From Candidatus Nanopelagicales bacterium (GTDB lineage Bacteria > Actinomycetota > Actinomycetes > S36-B12 > UBA10799), in contig JALOLM010000043.1 in the NCBI GenBank assembly GCA_025455985.1, forward strand, positions 1-11,487: a DNA stretch of 11,487 nt, written 5' to 3'. The notes below the pieces were generated by a model, which was not told the DNA's origin, made no database searches, and saw only the letters and a list, made by a program, of their open reading frames with translations. The position numbers and the translations under genes were made by a program. Every line of letters begins with the position of its first letter. The stretch's first letter is position 1. This document shows positions 1 to 7,394 of this stretch, piece by piece.

Positions 1-73
1 CGACGCTCACCACCACAGTCACGATCGCACCGATGAAGCGCCGGCGACGGTGAGGTGAGGGCGGCGCCGGCAT
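1..73 (-). CDS. Possible start of a small membrane or secreted protein (runs off left edge)
   Basis: Reading the minus strand from an ATG at 73-71, the frame stays open to the window edge (24 codons). It encodes a short Pro/Ser-rich start, then RRRRFIGAIVTVVVSV. A basic cluster followed by a hydrophobic run is what a signal peptide or signal anchor looks like. The ATG is the first possible start, because an in-frame stop lies at 88-86. The gene would begin 44 nt after the stop of the large glycosyltransferase and could be co-transcribed with it. No clear Shine-Dalgarno sequence precedes the ATG, and 24 codons are too few to name a family. The call rests only on the open frame, the position and the signal-like composition. 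Confidence 0.4.
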   Translation of the reverse strand, partial: MPAPPSPHRRRRFIGAIVTVVVSV

Positions 74-117
74 GGCGACCGGCGGTCACGCGGGCGGCCT
101 GCTCAAGGGGTCATAGC

Positions 118-1389
118 TCACGCCGGCCTCCTACGCGCGCGACGCCGTCGCCACCATGCGCCCATCACAAGTGCAGCGAACGCCGCGACCAGTGCCACTG
201 GCAACAGATAGAGCGCCTTACGACTTGTGCCTGCCGGCAAGTATCGGGCGGCTCCGTCGACGGGCTCAGCGTCAACCTTCCAGCTGGCCATCCAGCCCTG
301 CGCCGGACTCGATTTCCCGAACCCTGTGAGGTTCCAGCCCGGGGCGTTCGTCTCGGTCAAGGCGACCAAGGTGGCACCGGGACCCACAGTGACCTCTGTG
401 GTCACAGGGTTACGGCGCTTGTACTCCACGGGGATCGTCCGCGGCCCCATCACGTCGGGGGTACCCCCGTAGGGCTGGCGCACCAAGACCACGGAACTGG
501 GGGATGCGACCGGGTTGAGCCGGATCGACCGGTACTCCACGCGGGACTGCTCGGTGCCCTCGAGGGTGCGCAGCCCGTAGAGGTAGACCCGCGTCTCCAC
601 CGCTTTCGCATCTGGCCCCACCAAAGTGCTGAACGGGGTCCAGCCGTTCCACCCGACGACGATGGGTAGTTTCTGGCAGCGATCGGGCCCACGCAGGTAC
701 AGGCAGAACTTCGGGTCCCGGTCGTTGACCTTGCGGGCTTCCAGTGCGAACCGGTAGAGCGAGGACTGGCCCATGTCCGGGATGGTTGCGCCCAGACACG
801 CCATGTGGTCGCGGGCACCCAATGTGATTGTTGGGTCCCGCAGGTCGCCGGAGTAGCTGGCCATCAGACCGGCCTGCTCCTGGGTGCGGTCGTCGTAGCG
901 GAAGCAGTCCTGCAGGGGCTCGAACTGCGACAAGGAGGAACCCGAGGGCCCACCAGAAACCGAAAGCGTGTGCTCACCGCCAGTGAGTTCCACCTCTTGC
1001 TGCCGGACCTCGGGCGGCCAGATCTCGGTCTCCAGAATCGGGTCCAGCGCCTCGATCGAGATCGAGCGGTAGTCGGTCACGGTCTTGCCCAGCAGCCGCT
1101 CGCCCACGTCGGCGTGCAGCACCAGGATCAGGGAGTCAGCATCCGGCTCGACGGTCACGATCTGCTCGTACGGGTGCCAGCCGGCGTTGATGGTGGGGCG
1201 CGGGGCCAGCGCGCAGCCGTCGGTGCCGACCTGCCACAAGCAGATCTGGGGCCGTTTGCCCTGCACCATCCGATACTCCAGGCGCACCCGGTAGGTCCGT
1301 CCCGGCGCGGCATCACGGATCTCGATACGGGTACAGGCGGCATGGTCCACCGCGCTGAGCCGGATCGCCGGACCTGCTGGGGTGGGCAC
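118..1389 (-). CDS. C-terminal part of a large AftD-like GT-C glycosyltransferase (frameshifted from 1155-3902)
   Basis: This frame (423 codons from a nominal GTG at 1389) holds most of the extracytoplasmic part and the last membrane helix of the protein that begins at 3902. Residues 1-110 and 162-289 are two copies of a beta-rich module. The cysteines at 19, 50 and 59 recur at 198, 229 and 238, and YRSI at 107 recurs at 286, all exactly 179 residues apart. Such modules resemble the carbohydrate-binding domains known in AftD-type enzymes. Residues about 300-390 carry a short beta domain with an APGW motif, then a hydrophobic helix (about 391-413) and an Arg-rich cytoplasmic tail, a stop-transfer arrangement. 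The GTG is unlikely to be a real start: no Shine-Dalgarno sequence precedes it and it lies inside the first module. It is best read as the 3' portion of one gene of about 1,261 codons. If the frameshift is real in the organism, this part would be lost. Confidence 0.75.
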   Translation of the reverse strand: MPTPAGPAIRLSAVDHAACTRIEIRDAAPGRTYRVRLEYRMVQGKRPQICLWQVGTDGCALAPRPTINAGWHPYEQIVTVEPDADSLILVLHADVGERLLGKTVTDYRSISIEALDPILETEIWPPEVRQQEVELTGGEHTLSVSGGPSGSSLSQFEPLQDCFRYDDRTQEQAGLMASYSGDLRDPTITLGARDHMACLGATIPDMGQSSLYRFALEARKVNDRDPKFCLYLRGPDRCQKLPIVVGWNGWTPFSTLVGPDAKAVETRVYLYGLRTLEGTEQSRVEYRSIRLNPVASPSSVVLVRQPYGGTPDVMGPRTIPVEYKRRNPVTTEVTVGPGATLVALTETNAPGWNLTGFGKSSPAQGWMASWKVDAEPVDGAARYLPAGTSRKALYLLPVALVAAFAALVMGAWWRRRRARRRPA

Positions 1390-1442
1390 GTGGTCTTGCG
1401 CAGTTTCAACTCGGAGGCTGGCCGGGGCTCATAGTTGTTGCA
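523..1442 (-). repeat. Tandem duplication of a four-cysteine extracytoplasmic module
   Basis: Copy 1 runs from the Cys codon at 1442-1440 to the YRSI codons ending at 1060. Copy 2 runs from the Cys codon at 906-904 to the YRSI codons ending at 523. After restoring one base in copy 1, successive landmarks are spaced identically in both: Cys-36-Cys-31-Cys-9-Cys-48-YRSI. Aligned motifs include YDC/QDC, DHAAC/DHMAC, QICLW/KFCLY, DGC/DRC and YRSI/YRSI. Four conserved cysteines in an extracytoplasmic domain suggest two disulfides per module. The duplication is visible in protein sequence; the DNA copies have diverged, so it is old. A jelly-roll, sugar-binding fold is inferred from known AftD-type proteins. 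Confidence 0.8.
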
Positions 1443-3902
1443 GTCGTAGACCTCCGAGGCCGGGGCGGGATCAGCCGGTTCGGCGCTGGGCGAGAACACG
1501 GTCAAAGGTGTGGCCGATCCGACCGCGACAGCGGCCTGGGCCACAGGGGCTCCGAACTTACGTGGCAATGCCTGGCGTCCCCACTGGTCCAGCGACACAG
1601 CGCGCGTGCCTGCTCGAACAGCGACAACGTCGGTACGCGGCACTGGGACGTAGAGCGGTGGCCTGGTGGAGACGACGTCCTGGTCGATGCGGATCTTGGT
1701 GGGATCGGTGAAGACCAAGCGGCTCTGGGCCTTGTCGAGACTCGGTGTGAGGACTGCGGCCGCCCGCGCCCTCTGCGCGACGACGTAGCGCCCTGGCAGC
1801 AGGTCCACTGTCGTCTCCGGGTCGCCTTCATCAACGGCAGGTATCGGCCAGGCGACGGAGTCGTCGGTCACCTGTGGGGAGTCGTCCACCGTCGGATAGG
1901 CCGGGGCCTTGGTGCTCGACTTGAGCGCCATCACCGCACTGCCGTTGCCGATGGATCCGAGTACGGCCGCGCCCGCGTCGGGCCGCGAGCCCACGGTGAC
2001 GACGTTGTTGTAGGCCCGCACGGTGTCCCCGCTGCCGGCCGGTGCGTGCCACAACTCCAACTCGCCCTCGACGCTGCGGGTCATGCCGGGGGTCCGTTGC
2101 AGAGCCTTGGCCAGAACCTCATCGTCGGCGATCGCACGGCCAGGCATGTCGCGGATGAGGTCGTGCCGGACGATGATCGTATCGATGCCGCTGGCGTCCA
2201 GAAGTCGCGGCACGGCGCTCAGATCCCCGGACGTCAAGGCGGTCTGTATCCCTTGCACGTCTGCCTTGTAGCCGGGCACGTCGCCGAAGTAGCCGTCCGG
2301 CTTCGGCTGGATCACCCCACGACGCACGAGCAGGTTGGCGATGCTGTCCACACCGAAGAAACCCCATTGGGTGGGCATCTGGTAGTAGTCGTCCAGCGGC
2401 AGCACCAGCACCTTGCCCGGGCGCGGGTCGGCGTTGACCACCGCCGCCATCTCGCGCCAATACTCGGGGACCCGCACGTGCGCGGACGGTTGCATCGGAC
2501 GCTGGTCGGGAATCACACCGCCGGTCGCGATCGGGTACGGGTAGATGATGACCAGCAACGTTCCCAGGGTCGCGCCGACCAGAGTCAAGGTCCTCGGATG
2601 GGGCAGGAAGCCGGGCCATCTGGCAGAGCGCGGGCCGCGGTCGCGCCACCGCTGCAGTACGCCTTCGGCCAGGATCGCCAACTGCACCGCGAAGAGGACC
2701 ACGAGCAGTTGGCCCAGCTTGCTCATGGGCTCGCGGAAAAGCCAGAAGCCCGGCACGTGCAGGTAGAGCCACAGGTTGACCTGCGACAGCGGTTCCATGA
2801 GGCCCTTGGCCAAGAACACGAAAACTCCGGACAGGCCCAGCAGGACCATCGACACCCGACGCCGGGCGGGCAGGGCGGCCAGCGGCGCGGCGAAGACAAG
2901 GGCGGGGATCAGGTAGCGGATCCAGATCCAGGTGGGACGGTCCAGTGCCTCGGTGAACGGAAGGTACTGCGGCAGGTACCAGGCCCAGTTGGCGGTGAGG
3001 GTCAGTGCGTTGGGGATCTGATTGTTGATCTGGGCCCACGTCCAGTTCGTGGGGTCGGTGAAGGTGGCGTTTGACTCCGCGCCCCCTCCGCCGGTGTAGG
3101 CCTGCAGGAACGGCACCAGCCACCACAGGTTCAGCACCACGACCCACGGTGCGGCCATCAGGTCCCACTTGAGCAGGCGCATGAAGCCGCGGCGGCCGAA
3201 CAGGAAACCGACGAGCAGCAGCGCGAAAACGCTGGCCCACAGAGTGGCGACCACGAACATCGGGGGATTGAAGGCCAGGAACGCGATGGGGATGAATGCG
3301 AATCCCGCGATCGGGGTCGGGACCGTCCTACCCTGCGCGACCCGCATCGCGATCCCAGTCAACAGGGCCAGGGTGCCCACGGAGATGATGTTGAGCGGAT
3401 TCGGGATGCGGGTGAGGAAGAAGCCGTTCATGACCGCGAACGTGCCCGCGACCACGATGCCCCACTCGCTGCGCACGATCGCCCCGGCGGCGTAGGCCAC
3501 ACCGAACGCGACCAGTCCGTAGATGATCGTGTAGAACATCCACTGCGCCACGGTCTCGTCGAATCCCATCGAACGGCTCAACCAGATCAACAGGAACTCC
3601 GGTGCCCGGCCGATGGTGTGTGCCGCTGAGCCCGCGCCGGTGACCTGGTAGTTCCACGACCACAGCACCCCGGGCTCCCAGCCCTGTCGGATCAACGGCC
3701 CCATGTCGCCCGTGGCGATGAACGTGCCGGCCCTGAACCAGCGACTCACGATGAACGTGGAGATGAGCAGGACGATCCCGTAGGCGCGGGCGGGGTGGAA
3801 GCCGCTGGGCCACAGTCGTGACAGCCAGTCACGAGACGGTGCGGCCACGGGGGAGCTCTCAGGCGGTGCCTGAGTCGTTGTGGCCACGGACAACAGGTTC
3901 AT
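1155..3902 (-). CDS. Large GT-C-type membrane glycosyltransferase, AftD-like, N-terminal part
   Basis: The start is ATG at 3902, preceded by GAGG with a 7-nt spacer. The first ~455 residues contain about a dozen hydrophobic helices, and an acidic GDMG motif (65-68) lies in the first external loop, where GT-C enzymes keep their catalytic acid. An FREP...K motif (389-395) precedes another helix. From about 463 the chain is extracytoplasmic: a VLVLP..DYYQ segment (498-508), then a GIDTIIV strand region (572-578). The frame is authentic to about residue 838 (position ~1390). The last ~78 codons are out-of-frame, Arg/Pro-rich translation caused by a frameshift, and the true continuation is 118-1389. 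GT-C enzymes of this type transfer sugars from polyprenyl-phosphate donors at the outer face of the membrane; mycobacterial AftD adds arabinofuranose. The donor and acceptor here cannot be read from the sequence, and resemblance to mycobacterial AftD is architectural, so no symbol is given. Confidence 0.75.
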   Translation of the reverse strand: MNLLSVATTTQAPPESSPVAAPSRDWLSRLWPSGFHPARAYGIVLLISTFIVSRWFRAGTFIATGDMGPLIRQGWEPGVLWSWNYQVTGAGSAAHTIGRAPEFLLIWLSRSMGFDETVAQWMFYTIIYGLVAFGVAYAAGAIVRSEWGIVVAGTFAVMNGFFLTRIPNPLNIISVGTLALLTGIAMRVAQGRTVPTPIAGFAFIPIAFLAFNPPMFVVATLWASVFALLLVGFLFGRRGFMRLLKWDLMAAPWVVVLNLWWLVPFLQAYTGGGGAESNATFTDPTNWTWAQINNQIPNALTLTANWAWYLPQYLPFTEALDRPTWIWIRYLIPALVFAAPLAALPARRRVSMVLLGLSGVFVFLAKGLMEPLSQVNLWLYLHVPGFWLFREPMSKLGQLLVVLFAVQLAILAEGVLQRWRDRGPRSARWPGFLPHPRTLTLVGATLGTLLVIIYPYPIATGGVIPDQRPMQPSAHVRVPEYWREMAAVVNADPRPGKVLVLPLDDYYQMPTQWGFFGVDSIANLLVRRGVIQPKPDGYFGDVPGYKADVQGIQTALTSGDLSAVPRLLDASGIDTIIVRHDLIRDMPGRAIADDEVLAKALQRTPGMTRSVEGELELWHAPAGSGDTVRAYNNVVTVGSRPDAGAAVLGSIGNGSAVMALKSSTKAPAYPTVDDSPQVTDDSVAWPIPAVDEGDPETTVDLLPGRYVVAQRARAAAVLTPSLDKAQSRLVFTDPTKIRIDQDVVSTRPPLYVPVPRTDVVAVRAGTRAVSLDQWGRQALPRKFGAPVAQAAVAVGSATPLTVFSPSAEPADPAPASEVYDCNNYEPRPASELKLRKTTCPPQQVRRSGSARWTMPPVPVSRSVMPRRDGPTGCAWSIGWCRANGPRSACGRSAPTAARWPRAPPSTPAGTRTSRS
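1379..1390 (-). other. -1 frameshift site in the AftD-like gene
   Basis: Translation makes sense upstream in one frame (through RKTTC) and downstream in the -1 frame (from PTPAG). The switch falls in short G runs on the plus strand (1379-1382 and 1384-1386). Adding one base to the second run reads Thr-Cys-Pro-Thr-Pro-Ala through the junction and makes the spacing between the first two module cysteines 36 residues, exactly as in the second copy. A two-base deletion would instead give 35. No canonical X XXY YYZ slippery heptamer is present. A base missing from the assembly is the simplest explanation; a true inactivating mutation or tract-length variation is possible. Confidence 0.75.
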
Positions 3903-3992
3903 GGGCGTACCTCAAGAGATGTGCAAGCGCGGTTCAGGTTTGACCGCAGAAAAAGCCCTGACATGGCGCCCTGCCCTACTCTGAGGCTCATG
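3903..3992. promoter_or_regulatory. Divergent intergenic region with two start signals
   Basis: About 90 bp separates the large glycosyltransferase (minus) from the kinase operon (plus), so both promoters should lie here or overlap the gene ends. On the minus strand, GAGG (plus positions 3910-3913) sits 7 nt before the ATG at 3902 and is a good ribosome site. On the plus strand, GAGG at 3983-3986 is 6 nt before the ATG at 3993. A TANNNT-type -10 candidate, TACTCT (3977-3982), ends 7 nt before the upstream ATG at 3990, a spacing that would also suit a leaderless transcript. A TTGACC at 3940-3945 is too far from it (31 nt) to be its -35. Promoter assignments are tentative. Confidence 0.4.
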
Positions 3993-5369
3993 ATGACCGC
4001 TGTGCCGACCGGTTTCCAGCGGGCTGACGTCGTGGAAGCCCTGGCCAATGTGCTGGGGGACCGGCGCTGGGCCTGGCAGGGAGCTCGTGACGCAGTCGAC
4101 CAGTGGATGGCCGCCGACGACGCCAAAGACCTCGACATCTGGTGCGAGGGCTCGCAGCGTGAGGACGTCATACGCGTCGTGGAGCAGGCGCTGCCAGCGG
4201 CCCGTGTCGAGCATGCGACGGATCCGAAGCGGCTGCAGCACACGGGATGGGCGGTGGCGACCGGCGCCGGATTGGCGATCGTCGATGTCACGTTCAGTGA
4301 CCTTCGGGTCGGACCGATTGTGCTCTTGGCGGGGTCGGAGGTGGAAGTGCTCGACCATCGCCTGGTCGGCACTGCCGCTGCGGCCGACCTCTTCGTGCGG
4401 CCACTGCTGCGCGGCAGAATCGTCGAGGACAGCCGGCTCGCCCAGGCTCGACAGGCGTGGGCGCAGGCAACCGACGTCGCCCGAAAAGCTGCTGTGGACA
4501 CGTGGTCCACCTCCATGCCAACGCTCGTCGACGACATCGTGGCAGTGCTGGCCGGCTCCGAACCTCCGGCTGGACTGGTGAAACGCGCTCGCCGGGTTCT
4601 GCTCAAGTCAACGGTGGCCCCGCGCAACCTGGGCTCCTCGTGGCGACAACGCCACACGATCCTGCCCGCCGGACGGCACAAGGGTCCGCTGGGTCATCGT
4701 GCACGCGGCGTCGTGGTGGCCACCGTCGGCACCGACGGCTCTGGGAAGTCCACAGTTGCCACGGAACTGGCGCAGCGCCTTGAGGCCTTCGGGTTCACCA
4801 CGCGGACCGCCTATTTCGGAATGGCGCGCGGCAACCTGCCCGGCGTGGGGCTTGCGCGCAAACTGCTCGGTGTGCCGGAACCAGGCGGCGAGGACAAATC
4901 GTCGGCCGCCGATCAGGTCAAGGATCCCGATGCGGGCCTCGACCATCCGGGTTTGCGCAAGGCCGCTGCTTGGTTCTACGCCTTGGAGTACGGCTGGCGA
5001 TACGCGTCCACAGTTGCCGGGCCCAAGCGGCGCGGTGAAGTGGTCATCTGTGACCGCTACGTCTACGACCTGCGGGAGTCACCCTGGCCCGGTTCGCGTG
5101 CGGCGAAGTTCGCGCAGTGGTTGGTGCCGGCCCCCGATGTCATGGCGCTGCCTGACGCCCCGGCCGAGATGATCCACGCCCGAAAGCCTGAGCGCCCGTT
5201 GGCTGAGCAGGCCGCACAACAGCAGATGTTCCGGGACTTGTTGGCCGAGGGTCCCGGACGCTGCGCGAATCTGATCGTCGACACCTCGGGGGCATCGCAG
5301 GATGCGGTCGGCCCACTGGTCCGCGCCGTCATCAGCGCAGCGCATCTGGACTCATTCGACCGGTCATGA
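3993..5369 (+). CDS. Nucleotidyltransferase-like and thymidylate-kinase-like fusion protein
   Basis: A 458-residue soluble protein with two parts. The N-terminal part (about 1-190) has a DLD motif (46-48) and a later hydrophobic-Asp-hydrophobic strand (VDV, Asp98), the spacing of acidic residues typical of nucleotidyltransferase-fold domains, although the usual Gly-Ser motif is not evident. The C-terminal part (about 240-458) is a P-loop kinase: Walker A GTDGSGKST (246-254), VICDRYVYD with the thymidylate-kinase DRY at 354-356, and a lid-like RKPERP region near 397. The YVYDL after DR resembles TMPK-like proteins found in polysaccharide clusters more than housekeeping dTMP kinases, which usually have Ser after the motif. 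The ATG at 3993 is chosen for its GAGG at 6 nt; ATG 3990 and GTG 3921 are alternatives in the same frame. It overlaps the next gene by 4 bp. A sugar- or lipid-related phosphorylation role is inferred from context; the substrate is unknown. Confidence 0.85.
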   Translation: MTAVPTGFQRADVVEALANVLGDRRWAWQGARDAVDQWMAADDAKDLDIWCEGSQREDVIRVVEQALPAARVEHATDPKRLQHTGWAVATGAGLAIVDVTFSDLRVGPIVLLAGSEVEVLDHRLVGTAAAADLFVRPLLRGRIVEDSRLAQARQAWAQATDVARKAAVDTWSTSMPTLVDDIVAVLAGSEPPAGLVKRARRVLLKSTVAPRNLGSSWRQRHTILPAGRHKGPLGHRARGVVVATVGTDGSGKSTVATELAQRLEAFGFTTRTAYFGMARGNLPGVGLARKLLGVPEPGGEDKSSAADQVKDPDAGLDHPGLRKAAAWFYALEYGWRYASTVAGPKRRGEVVICDRYVYDLRESPWPGSRAAKFAQWLVPAPDVMALPDAPAEMIHARKPERPLAEQAAQQQMFRDLLAEGPGRCANLIVDTSGASQDAVGPLVRAVISAAHLDSFDRS

Positions 5370-7387
5370 CCGCCAGCTCGCGTCGGGTCACCCTCGTGGC
5401 CGCGGCCATTGGCCTACTCCTCGGTCTGGCGGTTATTGCGCCGTGGGTGCGCGGCGGGTATCTGCTGCTCCTCGACTGGGTCAGCGGTCCTAATCAGACG
5501 CTGACCCCCGGCGTGTACGGACTGTCCGGATCGGCGCTGGACGCCATGCCGTTCCGCATCATGACCCAACTGCTGCGCGAGATGGTCGGCCCCGCGGCGA
5601 CTGCCTGGATCGTGATTCTGGCCTACTTCCCGCTGGCTGCCGCTGGCGCCTCGGTTGCTGCCGGGGGAAGCGCGTGGCGCCGACTCGGAGCTGCGCTGTT
5701 CATGGTCTGCAACCCGGTGGTCATCGACCGGGTACGGGTGGGCCACGTTGCTTTTCTGCTCGGTCTGGCCTTGCTTCCGTGGCTGTTCGCAGCCGCGCTG
5801 GAAGCTCGGCGTCGGAACAAATGGTTCGCGGTGCGACCTGCACTCTGGTACGCATTGGCGATTTCCGTCAGCCCGCACGCGGCATGGCTCGGCCTGGTTG
5901 TGTTGGCAGCAGTGGCCTTTCTGCCCTCACCTTCTTGGCGCGACCTCGTGCGCACCGCTCAGGTGGTCGTCGCGGCGGGACTTGTGTACTCCTACGCTTT
6001 GGTGCTCTGGCTGACCAATACGCCAGCACTTCGGGTCACCGACGCCGACCTGCAGGCCTACGCCACCAGATCCGGTCCGGGGGGCGTGCTGCTCACCGTC
6101 GGCAGTCTGCACGGCTTCTGGCGCACGGCCCCCGAAGAGGCGGTCCGGAGTATGTTCGCGCCCGTGTTGGCCGTGGTGCTGCTCATGGTCTTGGTGGCCG
6201 GGGTGGTTTGGGGCTTCCGGCAACTCTTCGTGTTGGAGGCCGACCGGGGTGCTCCGTTGCTGGCGGTCACAATCGTCGGGCTGCTACTGGGGGCGGGGAT
6301 CACTGGTCCGCTCGGCGGCGTGTACCGGCTGGCCTTCGATCATCTGCCGCTGTTCGAGGCGATGCGTGAACAGCAGAAGTGGGTGGGGCTGGCGCTGCTC
6401 GGCTACGCGGTGGCGTTCGCTGCCGGCGTCGAGTGGATAGCCCTGCGTCTTGCTGGTCGCTCCCGGGCGCTGGCGGTGCCAATGATCGGCGCACCGCTGG
6501 TGTTGGCGCCCGCACTGCTGTGGGGACTCGGTGGGTCGATTTCGACCAGTCAATACCCAGTCGGTTGGTGGGCGGCGAATCTCACAATGGGCCGGGGTGC
6601 CGGTCTTGGCCTGTTCCTGCCGTGGCATGCCTACCAGCCGTTCGAGTTCTCCGGTGATCGCACGATCGCCACCCCGAGCAACGCGTTCTTCGACAGGTCC
6701 GTGCTGACCTCCGACGCCGTGGAACTGCCGGGTCTGCGCACGGACTCCACATCGCTTCGCACCGCCTACGTCGACCGGCTGGTCGCTGATGGCGGGGGTG
6801 GGGCGTTCGGGCGCCTGATCGCGCCGCTTGGGGTGGAGTACGTGTTGCTGGCACGCACAGTCGAAGCGCAGGAGTACGTCTGGCTCGACCAGCAGCCGGA
6901 CCTGCAGAAGGTCCTGGAGACCGAATCGATGATCGTGTACCGGGTTCTGGCCCAGGGCACGGGTCGCGTGGTGGACCGTCGCTTGGCCGACTACGGTCAG
7001 CTTCTCGAGGCGGCCGCATCCGGGGCCCTGGGGACCGAGGCGGTGACCTCCGGGACCGGCGCAGACGGTGTGGCCAGCCAGCGGTCCGGCGGTTTGTCAA
7101 AGGTGTCGGCAACAGCCTGGAATCTCGAGGCCGGGGAGCCGGGATGGGTCGTGCTGCCGGAGGAGTACTCCACCGGCTGGCAGATCGCCGGTCGTTCGGG
7201 CACACCCACACTGGCGGGCACCATCGCTTTCGAAGTCGATGGCCAGGCGGCAATGGTCGAATACGCTCCGTGGCGGTTGTTGCTGCCAGCGACCCTCGGT
7301 TCCTTCGCCGTGCTCCTGCTGCTGATCGCCGGTGGGCTGGTGGAACACCGCAAGGCCTTGTCGGATCGGCTGACGGCAAAAAGCTAA
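5366..7387 (+). CDS. GT-C-type multi-helix membrane protein, putative glycosyltransferase
   Basis: A 673-residue membrane protein whose ATG overlaps the preceding stop codon (ATGA), implying translational coupling. A first helix (about 9-27) leads into LLLLDW (33-38), with the acid at the outer membrane face as in GT-C enzymes. NPVVIDRVRVGH (116-127), typical of large actinobacterial GT-C proteins, follows. About ten or more further helices extend to about 390. An MREQQKW motif (333-339) before a helix corresponds to the FREP...K motif of the protein at 1155-3902. The extracytoplasmic part has GLFLPWHAYQ (415-424), LGVEYVLLA (488-496) and a YSTGW...VDG segment (601-626), then a final helix (about 637-656) and a short basic tail. 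It appears to be a distant, shorter relative of the divergent AftD-like protein, without the four-cysteine modules. It probably uses a polyprenyl-phosphate sugar, but specificity is not visible. Confidence 0.8.
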   Translation: MTASSRRVTLVAAAIGLLLGLAVIAPWVRGGYLLLLDWVSGPNQTLTPGVYGLSGSALDAMPFRIMTQLLREMVGPAATAWIVILAYFPLAAAGASVAAGGSAWRRLGAALFMVCNPVVIDRVRVGHVAFLLGLALLPWLFAAALEARRRNKWFAVRPALWYALAISVSPHAAWLGLVVLAAVAFLPSPSWRDLVRTAQVVVAAGLVYSYALVLWLTNTPALRVTDADLQAYATRSGPGGVLLTVGSLHGFWRTAPEEAVRSMFAPVLAVVLLMVLVAGVVWGFRQLFVLEADRGAPLLAVTIVGLLLGAGITGPLGGVYRLAFDHLPLFEAMREQQKWVGLALLGYAVAFAAGVEWIALRLAGRSRALAVPMIGAPLVLAPALLWGLGGSISTSQYPVGWWAANLTMGRGAGLGLFLPWHAYQPFEFSGDRTIATPSNAFFDRSVLTSDAVELPGLRTDSTSLRTAYVDRLVADGGGGAFGRLIAPLGVEYVLLARTVEAQEYVWLDQQPDLQKVLETESMIVYRVLAQGTGRVVDRRLADYGQLLEAAASGALGTEAVTSGTGADGVASQRSGGLSKVSATAWNLEAGEPGWVVLPEEYSTGWQIAGRSGTPTLAGTIAFEVDGQAAMVEYAPWRLLLPATLGSFAVLLLLIAGGLVEHRKALSDRLTAKS

Positions 7388-7394
7388 CGCGGTG

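Noticed and set aside
55..669. Plus-strand open frame near the left edge
   Set aside because: It is antisense to the module-bearing C-terminal part of the AftD-like gene and has no domain-like composition.
1379..1390. Programmed -1 ribosomal frameshifting
   Set aside because: No X XXY YYZ heptamer is present and I saw no obvious downstream stem-loop. A single-tRNA slip at C-CCA would give the same protein, so it is not excluded, but a missing base is simpler.
2046..3074. Long plus-strand open frame (342 codons) opposite the AftD-like gene
   Set aside because: The protein is rich in His, Arg, Gly and Gln with no domain or helix pattern, as expected for the antisense of a high-GC gene. The minus-strand frame here has clear membrane segments and motifs.
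6582..7379. Minus-strand open frame (265 codons) inside the second GT-C gene
   Set aside because: The translation is mostly Arg, Pro and Ser, typical of a shadow frame. The plus-strand gene has coherent motifs through this stretch.
7388..7394. Terminator between the convergent genes
   Set aside because: Only 7 nt separate the stop codons, and no GC-rich hairpin followed by a T run is visible on either strand.
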